A DNA stretch of 64,000 nt from an uncultured Neisseriaceae bacterium (GCA_946481965.1 CAMLPN010000002.1:1-64000); one strand, 5' to 3'; shown: positions 50,332 through 59,606, counted from the first letter of the stretch. The notes: generated by a model not told the origin, from the letters alone. Numbers and translations: made by a program.

Positions 50332-50958
50332 ATGTTGACAAAGAGTAAAGTAGTGACGCGTCGCCAGTTACTCATAACTGGCAGTGCTGCCATCATTGGC
50401 ATGATGGTAATACCTAAACCTGCATTAGCTGGGGCACAACGGGAAGAAACGTTGGCAGATGATGTTGCCTCAGTAATGCGTAATTCTGTCAATAGTGTTA
50501 ACCCGGCTCGCTTACTCTTTAAGTCACAGGCTGAGGCTAATCGCTGGTTACAGGCTATGTCTGCACGAATGGAGCGCTATGTCCCTGATGCTTACGGACG
50601 CACACGTCTGTTAACCAATATTCAATACGAGACCATGCGAGCTGGTCTGGATACGCAGCTTATTCTTGGACTGATAGAAGTTGAAAGTCGATTTCGTCAA
50701 TATGCCATTTCTAATGTCGGCGCGCGTGGTTTAATGCAGGTTATGCCATTCTGGGTTAAACAAATTGGTCGGGCCGAACATAACCTATTTGATGTACGCA
50801 CTAATTTACGTTACGGTTGTACTATTTTACGCCATTACCGTAATCGCGAGAATGGTAATATGGTTCGTGCATTGGCGCGTTATAATGGTAGTCTGGGACG
50901 TACTACTTATTCTGATGCTGTTATTAGCGCTTGGCAAAAGCACTGGCAATGGACATAA
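50332..50958 (+). CDS. lytic transglycosylase with Tat-like signal
   Basis: 208 aa. The SLT-type domain covers about residues 95-200: catalytic Glu in LGLIEVESRFRQYAIS, then NVGARGLMQVMPFW, LRYGCTILRHYR and ALARYNGSLGR. It cleaves the MurNAc-GlcNAc bond of peptidoglycan to give 1,6-anhydroMurNAc. The N-terminus (VVTRRQLLITGSAAIIGMMV, then PALA-GA) has a twin-arginine motif, so export is probably by Tat. That is unusual for this enzyme class. AmgK at 40226 would use part of the released sugar. Confidence 0.88.
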   Translation: MLTKSKVVTRRQLLITGSAAIIGMMVIPKPALAGAQREETLADDVASVMRNSVNSVNPARLLFKSQAEANRWLQAMSARMERYVPDAYGRTRLLTNIQYETMRAGLDTQLILGLIEVESRFRQYAISNVGARGLMQVMPFWVKQIGRAEHNLFDVRTNLRYGCTILRHYRNRENGNMVRALARYNGSLGRTTYSDAVISAWQKHWQWT

Positions 50959-51036
50959 TCAGTATTATTTAGTGAAATATAAGTTTTTAACAAGGCTTGC
51001 TTAATCTGGCAGCCTGAATCCATATAGGAAACCACC

Positions 51037-51549
51037 ATGTCTGTTAATAAAGTCATTTTGGTTGGTCGTCTGGGTCGTGACCCCGAAACACGATATATGC
51101 CCAGTGGCGATGCAGTAACCAATTTTTCTATTGCTACTGATGAACAATGGCGTGATCGCAACGGAGAGCGTCAAACGCGTACGGAATGGCATAATATTAC
51201 TCTTTTTGGTAAATTAGGTGAAATTGCCAGTCAATACCTACGTAAAGGTAGCCAGGTATTTATTGAAGGTCGTATTCAAAGTCGTAAATACAATGGTAAA
51301 GACGGTATTGAACGTATAGCATACGATATCATTGGCAGTGAAATGAAAATGCTGGGTAGCCGCAATGATGGTGGCAGTACCGGTTACGATCAAATGAGCG
51401 GAGGAGGTGATTTCGCTCCGGGCACAAATACCAGTCAGGGAAATTATGATACCGCCAGTGCACCACCTGCTGCACCACGCCGTCAAGCTCCGCGTCCAAC
51501 GCCCACAGCAGCGCCGGTTGATGATATTGATGATGATATTCCGTTTTGA
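51037..51549 (+). CDS. ssb: single-stranded DNA-binding protein
   Basis: 170 aa. OB fold at residues 1-110 ([55 protein letters not shown]), a Gly/Pro/Ala-rich linker, and the acidic tip DDIDDDIPF that binds replication and repair partners. ATG after AGGAAACC. A terminator follows; the accessory island starts just beyond it. Confidence 0.97.
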   Translation: MSVNKVILVGRLGRDPETRYMPSGDAVTNFSIATDEQWRDRNGERQTRTEWHNITLFGKLGEIASQYLRKGSQVFIEGRIQSRKYNGKDGIERIAYDIIGSEMKMLGSRNDGGSTGYDQMSGGGDFAPGTNTSQGNYDTASAPPAAPRRQAPRPTPTAAPVDDIDDDIPF

Positions 51550-51585
51550 TTGAGAAAGATTAAGTTGATCAAAATCAGAAATATT

Positions 51586-51625
51586 AACCCTTTTAAATAT
51601 TAAAATATTTAAAAGGGTTTTGTAT
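51586..51625 (+). terminator. intrinsic terminator after ssb
   Basis: 16-bp inverted repeat AACCCTTTTAAATATT / AATATTTAAAAGGGTT, AT-rich at the tip, followed by TTGTAT. Confidence 0.8.
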
Positions 51626-51692
51626 AATTCAAATAATATAATTGTCATATTATATATATACAAATTTTATTATCATGGAAGGAAAAACAAAT

Positions 51693-52097
51693 ATGAAAAA
51701 AATCCTTTTTTTATTATTGCTTCCAATAACCTGTTTCGCACAAAATGAAATAAGTCATTTGGGGGAAAGTGGTACTCGGAGAATTAGTTCAGTCATAAAT
51801 CACGGAGCTGGTTCATATCGGATAAATAGAGATCTAAAACAGGATTCAGATCGTTATGGTAGTTATTTAAATCTTAATGCTGATGGTACTTTCACTTCAT
51901 GAAGCTCGATGTCATGTGGTAACGATTGTTTTTATTGTTCGCACAGTACCTTTAAAAAAGTTGATGAAACATATATACGATTACAAATCAATTAATATTC
52001 ATATTCACAATCGGAACCTTGCTCAAGTGGAGGAATATCAGATACAAAACCACGATATTTGTGTATTTTTGAAATTAAATCCTCTGAATGGAGCTGA
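51693..52097 (+). pseudogene. secreted Cys-containing protein gene with two in-frame stops
   Basis: Starts MKKILFLLLLPITCFA-QNEIS, a clean signal peptide, with GGAAGGA upstream. The open part ends at a TGA (51900-51902) after NLNADGTFTS, but the same frame goes on with SSMSCGNDCFYCSHSTFKK and then ETYIRLQIN. A TAA at 51993-51995 follows, then YSYSQSEPCSSGGISDTKP and an end at 52095-52097 after IKSSEWS. Coding texture continues across both stops, so I read it as one decayed gene of about 134 codons. A TGG-to-TGA change would explain the first stop. The 69-residue open part may still be made. Family not recognised. Confidence 0.6.
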
Positions 52098-52102
52098 GAG
52101 GT

Positions 52103-52320
52103 TTAGCTTAATTCGGCATACATTTGTTTGAGTTTACGATTTTCAGCTTTCAGCTGTTTTAACCACTTGATATCCGAAGATTGTAAACCGCCATATTTAT
52201 CCCGCTATCAATAAAAGTTAGAGACTGCCATGCCATATTTAAAGTAAAGCTCTTTGATAGGGATGCAGGCTTCAGTTTCCTTTAAAATAGATACAATTTG
52301 ATGTTCTGAAAAATTTCCAT
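52103..52320 (-). pseudogene. IS3-family transposase OrfA remnant
   Basis: The minus strand encodes FSEHQIVSILKETEACIPIK, ELYFKYGMAVSNFY, two stops (TGA TAG), RDKYGGLQSSDIKWLKQLKA and ENRKLKQMYAELS then TAA. This is the HTH_Tnp_1 helix-turn-helix plus leucine-rich coiled coil of IS3-group OrfA. A frameshift at the start codon and the stop pair make it dead. No OrfB catalytic part (DDE) follows on the minus strand, so the element is truncated. Confidence 0.82.
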
Positions 52321-52438
52321 ATTGAAATTCTCCTTAAAAATATCATAGAGAATTTTTTACTTTCTTGTTGTACAATTTTAGCAGATAGTTACATCGTGTA
52401 TATATCAAAAAAATCACGAAATTTTTATAATCAAAGTC

Positions 52439-55400
52439 TTAAGTGAAAAAATAAAAATCCTCTCCCACTAAAACATCATTTTCCAAATAATAAATCCCCG
52501 AAATATTCAGTCTCTTTTCTGTTGATTTTCTTGAATGATACATGGCAGTTTTTTCTGACAGCACAGTCCAAATTACTCTGCAACCAGTCTTTTCTTGCAG
52601 TATTTCCAGATAATCCTTCCTAATTAATAAATTTGTTTCTTTATTGTTGCTATAAAGAGATTCATCATATATAACCACCTCCCCATTATCGTTGACCCAA
52701 GAACCTGCAAATTGGTCGTTTTTAAGGTTTAAAGTTTCATGTAACAACTGAGTGGGAGCGGAAATATGATAAGACATATCATGATTTTTAATACCTTCTG
52801 AAATATGCCGTTCTGAGCATAAATAAACTTTTCCTATTATAGTTTTTTTTCTTATGCCTCTATAAAATTCAATTTCTTGCCAGTCTGTACTACCATAATA
52901 ATTACTCTCATAGATTTTTAATAATGGTGACCAGTAATATTCTAGATTAAAAATATTGTTATAGCGCTGTACAGGCTCTGGCATTCGATTATCCATAAAA
53001 TTTTTATTTTTTAGCTTTTTAACAACATTTTTAAAAACCTGCTCTTTCACAAGATAGGCATTAACCGTGTACCACATAGATTGATATTCAGATAAAATAT
53101 CTTCTTTCCCCAATTTTTTTTCTGGTCTGAACGCAATATGTCTATCTAATGAAAACCATTCATTGTTTTGATAAGAATTTAAAATTAATGACTTTGAGTT
53201 AATTAAATTAGCTGTAGATACAGCCCAGGATTCAAGATCGTTTCCCCAGTCATTGTAAGTAGGTCTTTCTATTTCTCTAATATCAGACTTATTTGGCGAA
53301 ATAAAACTTGGGTCAATATCCCTAAAAGATGGTTCAATAGAACCGTTATACCATATTTGCTTTTTATCATCATTCCACCTAGTAGCAGGGTCTGTCATTT
53401 TTGTATGGTCAGATAATCTTGCAACTACTTCATACATAGCAAGCCATTGATATTTTTTACCAATTCTTTCTATGGTATTGAGGAAACGAGAGTCAGAATA
53501 CTGCTGTTGGTCAAATTTTCCATGTTTTTGAGCATCATAACCATATTTTTCAAAAATCAATTCAACAGCATAATTACTTAATTTATCAACATCAATATTT
53601 TTCCAATCATATAAATGTGATTGAAATGTATAACGTCCAAAATCACCATACCAACCTACACCACGGCCGTATTCGGTTGTCATTGATGATAATATTGTAT
53701 TTTGTTCCAAATAAAAATCAGGACTAGATTCATTTTCATATTCAATTTTATATTTTTTATCAATTTCTTCATTAGTTGGTAAAATTACGGGTATTGGTGT
53801 ACTTTTATATGGCGGTCGTATTCTTTCCAACGTCTTTAAGTCGCACTCTATTAGTTTATGGATATGAGAATATTCAATAATATTTCTAGCGAAATCCCTA
53901 ACTAAAACATTAGGATAAACCTCTGATTGTAAGAATAAATCCTCAATTAAGAAGTAACACAATTTATCAATACCTTGATAATAAGATGATGAAAGCAATG
54001 CTCCATATGAAGCTGACAATACTCGTTCAAAAATATAAGGGTCATCAATGACGATAAAGTGTTTAATTAGTTTCTCTGCAACATCAAGATTGTTTTGTAA
54101 TAGTCTTGCCAATGCAATTGTAGCGTTATCTCTTAGTTGAATATAAGTGCTTGATAAAATCCAACTAATTGCAATTGCTATTAGCAATCTACTGTTATGG
54201 GATAAACTCTCTGAAAATCCTTTTTGCTTTGCCCACTCTATTAAATCCATTAGCGCAGGGAAGGAATTATATTTATTTTCACTAATCACTGTAGTCCAAT
54301 ATGAATCTCTAATAGCTAAACTGCTTTTTGATAGGCAGCGATAAAGTTGATTTGCATTTAATGGGTGATTTTCTTTTCCCGCAACCTGATATTGCATATC
54401 AATAAATTTTTTTAATAAAGAATCATTTCTAAATATATTTTTATAAATAAATCTCTTACATTTAGCTAAACTAAAATTCTTATTATTTCTCCAATATAAG
54501 CTGTCAATAAACGCATCTCCTAGCAAATGATTATTAAATCTATCATTTTCACTAAAAATTTCAAAAAATTCAAAATTACTTCTTAAAGGTAACAATATAG
54601 ATAAAAACCCTAGAACACCTTGAGATATAGTCTTACCACTATATGTTATTGTGTCATTGTCTATTTTTAAAAGATTTTTGAAATTATTAATATCTTCAAT
54701 ATTACTAATAATGACTTGAGCAGAAAAGTAATCATTAAATTTCTCATAAGAGAAAGTTAGAACCTCTTCCCCTCTAATCTGATAAGACATGAGTAAATTT
54801 TCTGAAATTAATTCCTGTAAAAATAAATTCTCATTGATATTTGTGAAATTTAGAGAAGCTAAAACATTTAATGCCTCTTCATATTTAATACTAGAAGAAT
54901 TTGTATGAAAAATAGTTTCAGCAATTTTTAGTAGATATTTCTCAACATACTTTAATGATTTTCTATATTCAAATTTTTCTGAAACTTTTTCATTAATAAC
55001 ATCAATATATTTTTTAAAAATTTTATCAATATCAATGTCATCATATATTGAGCTAGATGTACTTTTTCTATATTCGCAATAAATTTTAAGAAATAATGGG
55101 TTTTTAAATTCATCTAACATCAGTGGTTCAGTTGGAAATGCTAATTGATAGTAGTCAAAAAAAGATTGAATAGCTTGATAAATATTGGTCTCAAAACCTT
55201 TATGCATTACTACATTAAGATAATTTTCGGCTATATCCGAATTTAAATTGGTTAAGATATTATCTTTATATTCACTTCTAATTGATAAAATAAGTGCTAC
55301 CCACGGATATTTTTTAAACTTTTCAATAAAACCTGCTAATGTATCTTTCCACAACTTTTGACCTTGTCCTTCATTTAAAGCATCAATAATAACAGGAACT

Positions 55401-56587
55401 CGTTCTTTCTGTATCTGTCCAATTGTATTTAATGCACCTAAGAATTCAGCTTCATTACACTTCAATCTTAATTCATCTTGCAAAATTTGAGTCCAAGGAT
55501 TGATCTGTGTCGTTAATCTTTGACCCAATATAAAAATACAAGGCTTATGTTGTAAAATTAAATGATTGGCAAAATCTCCCAATAAATGCGACTTACCTAT
55601 ACCGGCATCTCCATAAATAACCAAATATGGATAATCAATCAGATTGAATTGAGTACTTTTTAATTTATTGGATAGCTTTTCTAATTGATATATTTCAGAG
55701 CTAAACTGTTCCATTTCAATTTGGTTAGTTTGGTTAGTATTTAATAATTCAATAAATTTATTTAAATTAGTGAAAATATGATTTCTTATTTCTTTTGGAT
55801 TGACACAATCAGATATATACTTCCAATATTGATGAACATATTGAATTAAATCATTAATAACCTCTTCCAACCTTACATTATTTTTAGTAAATTTTCCTTT
55901 AAAATTTTCCAATAACTTAAATAATGCATTAATTTCATTAAAAACATTATTTCTGGATAATTCGTTATAAATTATTGAGTTGAATAAAATAGCAATATCA
56001 TCTATTTTTACATTGAATTCTTTACTGTATCTAGCACCCAAATTTTTTATTGAACCATTGACGTGCTCTTGAAACCACATTTCAGAAAAGAATTCTTTAT
56101 CAAACCAGTATTTAAGAATGCCGCTATTTTCTGGTTTCATTAATTTGTTGTTTAACTCAAAAGCTCCCCAGTATTCAATATCAATATTTATTTCTTGATT
56201 TAGAGCGAAATTTTTGCATTCATCAACAAATTCATTCCATCTATCTTGAAGATATCTTTTACCTTTAATTCTAGGATCTTGTTTGTCAATAGGACAGCAG
56301 ACAATATATTTAATTAATCTAGGATGTGTTTTTAAAGCAGTTTGAAATGATTCTTTTATTTGTTTAAATTGCGGGTCTTGAATATCAAAGAAATATTTTG
56401 CCTGCCAACCAATTTCGTCACCATTCTCTAATACTAAATAGGCTTCAACACCACCATCAGGTGCATCTATCCGTGTAAAATATCCTTTTTTTCTATTTTC
56501 ACTAGATGCTAATTGACAAACTATCTCCTCAAAAGCTGTACGTTGAGACTGTTGGTAACTTTTTATTTGATGCCAGTTAATATCCAC
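52439..56587 (-). CDS. Avs-like antiphage STAND NTPase with N-terminal PD-(D/E)xK nuclease
   Basis: 1382 aa. Residues about 1-180 look like a restriction-endonuclease fold: E20, then DAPDGGVEAYLVLENGDEIG with D44/E48, and GWQAK with Q62-x-K64. The STAND NTPase centre has Walker A GDAGIGKS (326-333) and Walker B VPVIIDALNEG (about 397-407), then ILSIRSEY (sensor Arg). The 750-residue C-terminal part is helical, repeat-like and ends in a small beta-rich region. This order matches Avs proteins, which sense phage terminase or portal proteins and then cut DNA as oligomers. Which Avs type is not decidable by eye. It is intact, very AT-rich, and lies alone among decayed genes. Confidence 0.78.
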   Translation of the reverse strand: MDINWHQIKSYQQSQRTAFEEIVCQLASSENRKKGYFTRIDAPDGGVEAYLVLENGDEIGWQAKYFFDIQDPQFKQIKESFQTALKTHPRLIKYIVCCPIDKQDPRIKGKRYLQDRWNEFVDECKNFALNQEINIDIEYWGAFELNNKLMKPENSGILKYWFDKEFFSEMWFQEHVNGSIKNLGARYSKEFNVKIDDIAILFNSIIYNELSRNNVFNEINALFKLLENFKGKFTKNNVRLEEVINDLIQYVHQYWKYISDCVNPKEIRNHIFTNLNKFIELLNTNQTNQIEMEQFSSEIYQLEKLSNKLKSTQFNLIDYPYLVIYGDAGIGKSHLLGDFANHLILQHKPCIFILGQRLTTQINPWTQILQDELRLKCNEAEFLGALNTIGQIQKERVPVIIDALNEGQGQKLWKDTLAGFIEKFKKYPWVALILSIRSEYKDNILTNLNSDIAENYLNVVMHKGFETNIYQAIQSFFDYYQLAFPTEPLMLDEFKNPLFLKIYCEYRKSTSSSIYDDIDIDKIFKKYIDVINEKVSEKFEYRKSLKYVEKYLLKIAETIFHTNSSSIKYEEALNVLASLNFTNINENLFLQELISENLLMSYQIRGEEVLTFSYEKFNDYFSAQVIISNIEDINNFKNLLKIDNDTITYSGKTISQGVLGFLSILLPLRSNFEFFEIFSENDRFNNHLLGDAFIDSLYWRNNKNFSLAKCKRFIYKNIFRNDSLLKKFIDMQYQVAGKENHPLNANQLYRCLSKSSLAIRDSYWTTVISENKYNSFPALMDLIEWAKQKGFSESLSHNSRLLIAIAISWILSSTYIQLRDNATIALARLLQNNLDVAEKLIKHFIVIDDPYIFERVLSASYGALLSSSYYQGIDKLCYFLIEDLFLQSEVYPNVLVRDFARNIIEYSHIHKLIECDLKTLERIRPPYKSTPIPVILPTNEEIDKKYKIEYENESSPDFYLEQNTILSSMTTEYGRGVGWYGDFGRYTFQSHLYDWKNIDVDKLSNYAVELIFEKYGYDAQKHGKFDQQQYSDSRFLNTIERIGKKYQWLAMYEVVARLSDHTKMTDPATRWNDDKKQIWYNGSIEPSFRDIDPSFISPNKSDIREIERPTYNDWGNDLESWAVSTANLINSKSLILNSYQNNEWFSLDRHIAFRPEKKLGKEDILSEYQSMWYTVNAYLVKEQVFKNVVKKLKNKNFMDNRMPEPVQRYNNIFNLEYYWSPLLKIYESNYYGSTDWQEIEFYRGIRKKTIIGKVYLCSERHISEGIKNHDMSYHISAPTQLLHETLNLKNDQFAGSWVNDNGEVVIYDESLYSNNKETNLLIRKDYLEILQEKTGCRVIWTVLSEKTAMYHSRKSTEKRLNISGIYYLENDVLVGEDFYFFT

Positions 56588-57534
56588 TATAAAACCTGTT
56601 TAAATTGAAGATTTAAATTGATTTTGGGGCTGTTACAGACTATTCAACTCCAATATTTTATTATTTCTCAATCTGGCTAAAAGCTTTTAAGTTCTTATCC
56701 TATCCTTCTCCTTTACCACCAAATGCCTCATTAATGCTACGCTTTCATACTCGTTATGGAGCCTGCTGCGCTCCTATAATATCGCTATTGCTTTATCAAC
56801 AAAGTCTTTTCAGTACACATCAGGTAAATGCCATTATATATTCATCAATAGAACCACTAGATTATAAAGTCCCCCGTCTCTATCGCTTAGCTTACGCTTG
56901 CAGATTGATAATCAATTACAGAGGGATTGGCACTCATGAAGTACACAGCCTTTATGGGGAATTTTTAATATGCCCTTAATGTGAGGTCTAAATAAGACAT
57001 AAGTCATGATTTGCACCATATCCAAAATTGTAACGGCAATCGATTTGTCCAAATCGCTGTTTACGCTGAACATGGTTCCAATATAGCGGATACGTTGGTA
57101 CAGCGTACATTCGTCCATAAAAAGACGTGGTAGTCTAGTGCGGTTATATGCTGTCGCCAATCATAGGTATCAACCATAAGATAAATTAAATGCCATAAGA
57201 GCTGCGTTCGTTGTCAATAGCGGTTTGTCACAAGGCTTGGTAGTTAATATTTTGTCTTCTCATGGTGTTCAGAAAGCAATATAAACTATTGAAGTAGTCG
57301 AAATTCTTGATGAGCCAAAAACGTAGCGCAGTATACGTTTGATTTATCCATCCAACGAATTTCTTCACAATTGCAAATGATCGAAATCTGCAAAATTTTT
57401 GCGGATTTCGACCGCTGTTCTTTAAAACTACGCTAATTCAGGATCTGTCGGAATAATCCGAGTTGGGTTGATTTAGCCGTATACGTATACGTAATAGTAG
57501 TGCGTTTAGATATGGGCAGTATCAATTGCTGTCT
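56588..57534. other. decayed region right of the Avs-like gene
   Basis: About 950 bases with no intact gene. The minus strand shows broken protein-like stretches, for example DECTLYQRIRYIGTMFSVNS and SIAVTILDMVQIMTYVL (about 56970-57120) and FVGWINQTYTALRFWLIKNF (about 57300-57365), separated by stops and frame changes. They look like remains of mobile-element or accessory genes, but I do not recognise the family. The plus-strand open frame at 56734-56979 appears to be a shadow. Confidence 0.45.
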
Positions 57535-58032
57535 TCACTTAGGTAAAGGTATAAGTTGATATTTACTTTTACCCGTTAAAAGTTGGTTAAATTTATCTAA
57601 AAACTCTGCTACATCTTTATTTTTACGCTCTGGAATGTCCAAATTAAAACTCTGACAGTTGATATAATGAGAATTAGTACAAAAACGAATTTTATACCCC
57701 GATCGATCAAACTCTGACACATGATACCGATTGTCTTCCGTTAAAAATATTTTTGGGATTGAATCAAAAAAATCATTAATACCAGTGTACATACTAATTG
57801 CTTCAACGTCTTCGCACCGAGTAACATTATTTTTTTTAGCACAAATTTTCTTGTATTTAGTAATATCTTTAGGTGTAATGCTAAAAAGTAATATTGAGTT
57901 AGGCTCTTCAGGTATTGATTGATAGATATTAAATTCAGCATAATCAGGATGGAGATAGATCATTTTTGCATCAGCAATAAAACCTATATTTAAAAGAAAA
58001 AATAACCAACTCCAAAAAAATTTTATTTTCAT
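57535..58032 (-). CDS. secreted hypothetical protein (intact copy of a duplicated family)
   Basis: 165 aa, not recognised. Signal peptide KIKFFWSWLFFLLNIGFIADA, cut before KMIYLHPDYAEF, so probably periplasmic. Four Cys lie in two close pairs (CAKKNNVTRC and CTNSHYINC), suggesting two disulfides. Strong AAGGAG before the ATG on the minus strand. A truncated paralogue of its C-terminal third lies at 58829-59005. Small secreted proteins duplicated beside decayed genes are typical of immunity or inhibitor cassettes, but nothing here proves that role. Confidence 0.65.
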   Translation of the reverse strand: MKIKFFWSWLFFLLNIGFIADAKMIYLHPDYAEFNIYQSIPEEPNSILLFSITPKDITKYKKICAKKNNVTRCEDVEAISMYTGINDFFDSIPKIFLTEDNRYHVSEFDRSGYKIRFCTNSHYINCQSFNLDIPERKNKDVAEFLDKFNQLLTGKSKYQLIPLPK

Positions 58033-58133
58033 TATCGCTCCTTAATCTATTAATTCAATTTCAGGATTTTGTAGCTTATAGTCGCTTATGTCTCCATCAT
58101 ACATTCGCTAATTTATTTTATCCAGAAATATAT

Positions 58134-58828
58134 TTATTTTACATCATAATAGCTCTTACCAGCATAAGTATTCAATATGATATTATATTGGGCATCAGCA
58201 AAACAACTTTCTATTTTATATGCTGTAAAATTATTATGTTATCTGGGATCAACAAAATCTAAGCCGGATAAAAATAGAGTTGTGGAGTGTTAATGAAGTT
58301 GTATTTATCTTGGTACTGAAATTTTCACTTTGTGCCCAACAATGAAATTTGCCATGCTTTAAAGAGCAGCTTTTGACAGGATATCTTGTTACCAAAACAG
58401 CAGTCATTGTATAAAACAGCATTGTCAGAAAAAATCAATTAATTCATATACTTTATGACAACGAGCATTAACGAAACAAATTTTTAATTTTTGCACTACT
58501 CGTTTAAGGTAGAGGAATATAGCTTGATTTTCTTAAATAGGTTTCTGGTACAAATTTAAAAATATCATCAGGATCCTAGATATGGTTCTTAAGGACGATC
58601 CAAAACCAATTTATACTAAAGTCAGTACAAATTGTGTGTGTAAGAATGATTGAGTTGGCAGATATTTTAATCAATGATGAGCGTTCGGATAAAACTTAAT
58701 GACCATATTTACGATCCTCAATAGTGATGAAATATTCTGATGACTTGGTATTTAAGCCTTTGTCGTAAAGCTCAATAATAGTCATATCAACAACAGTAAA
58801 ATAGGTTTTAATGTTTATGTTATTTGCT
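58134..58828 (-). pseudogene. decayed gene of unknown family
   Basis: Protein-like pieces on the minus strand, in order: IKTYFTVVDMTIIELYDKGL, NTKSSEYFITIEDRKYGH, FKFVPETYLRKSSYIPLP, MANFIVGHKVKISVPR, HSTTLFLSGLDFVDPR, then HNNFTAYKIESC and ADAQYNIILNTYAGKSYYDV ending at TAA (58134-58136). They are interrupted by several stops and at least one frame change. Boundaries are approximate and the pieces could belong to two genes. Family not recognised. Confidence 0.4.
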
Positions 58829-59005
58829 TTATTTTTCCATTATTAAAGGTTTAAATTGATATTTACTTTTACCTGTTAAAAGTTGGTTAAATTTATCTAA
58901 AAACTCTGCTACATCTTTAATCTTTACGATCTGGAATGTTCGGATCAAACCAATAATAATTGTTAAGAGAATTAGCACCATAACGACCTATATAGTCCTA
59001 AACAT
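58829..59005 (-). pseudogene. 5'-truncated paralogue of the secreted protein at 57535
   Basis: The DNA at 58845-58941 repeats 57545-57640 at a constant offset of 1300 bases with few mismatches and one indel. It encodes the same end (EFLDKFNQLLTGKSKYQ), closing as FKPLIMEK. Upstream, in another frame, is GANSLNNYYWFDPNIPDRK, a diverged match to TNSHYINCQSFNLDIPERK. A frameshift and the missing 5' half make it a pseudogene. Confidence 0.75.
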
Positions 59006-59079
59006 TATGCATTCTTTATGAAATTTGCATATAATTAAAACAATCGATGATTAAAAATAGATTTTAAAATAAAGTATTT

Positions 59080-59256
59080 TTATATTAGATTAAATGGTCT
59101 ACTGAGTCCCATTGATGCTGTTTTTTTTAACCAAACAATTAAATTTCCATTTTTACCACTAGACCATATTATTTCTCTGATCGTATTGTCTCTGCTATTA
59201 ATTTCTTTTTCTGTAAATATATTTTAGACTAATTCTGAATTCAGTAATGAAGTCAT
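59080..59256 (-). pseudogene. small decayed gene with one in-frame stop
   Basis: ATG at 59256 gives MTSLLNSELV, a TAA, then NIFTEKEINSRDNTIREIIW and SSGKNGNLIVWLKKTASMGL, ending SRPFNLI and TAA. About 58 codons, with coherent amphipathic character. Family not recognised; may be a fragment of a longer gene. Confidence 0.45.
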
Positions 59257-59561
59257 CTGTTTTCTCAATAAACATTTATATCAGTAATGCTATTCCAGAA
59301 AACTGGATGAATTCAATAAAACCATATGAAATAATTAAATATTCAGATTAAATATATCTTTGAAAAATAGAGATTTTTAAAATATGAATGTCGTCTATTA
59401 AAGCTGCCTAAAAACTCAGTCTATTGATAAATCAGGCTGTGGTTTGTTTGGTTAATCTGAGTAATGAGATTCTAAGCTAATAATGAGAAATCAAAAAAAA
59501 TTGGTTAATATCATGTCAGATCAAATGGGCTTATTATTCTTTAAAATAGTCGTTTTAAACG

Positions 59562-59589
59562 TTGCTATTTTATACCGGTCTGCTAAAAT
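59562..59589 (+). promoter_or_regulatory. greA promoter
   Basis: TTGCTA (59562-59567), a 16-base spacer and TAAAAT (59584-59589). A start near 59596 would give a leader of about 98 bases containing the terminator at 59607-59644. Confidence 0.6.
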
Positions 59590-59606
59590 AACACATATGG
59601 AACTGC

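Noticed and set aside
51900..51902. In-frame TGA read as selenocysteine
   Set aside because: No selenocysteine insertion hairpin is evident and a second stop (TAA) follows in the same frame; decay is simpler.
51877..52131. 84-residue open frame overlapping the secreted-protein pseudogene
   Set aside because: It is an alternative frame of the decayed gene at 51693-52097, which has the signal peptide and the more protein-like sequence.
56734..56979. 81-residue plus-strand open frame beside the Avs-like gene
   Set aside because: No ribosome binding site and irregular composition; the minus strand there looks more like former coding sequence.
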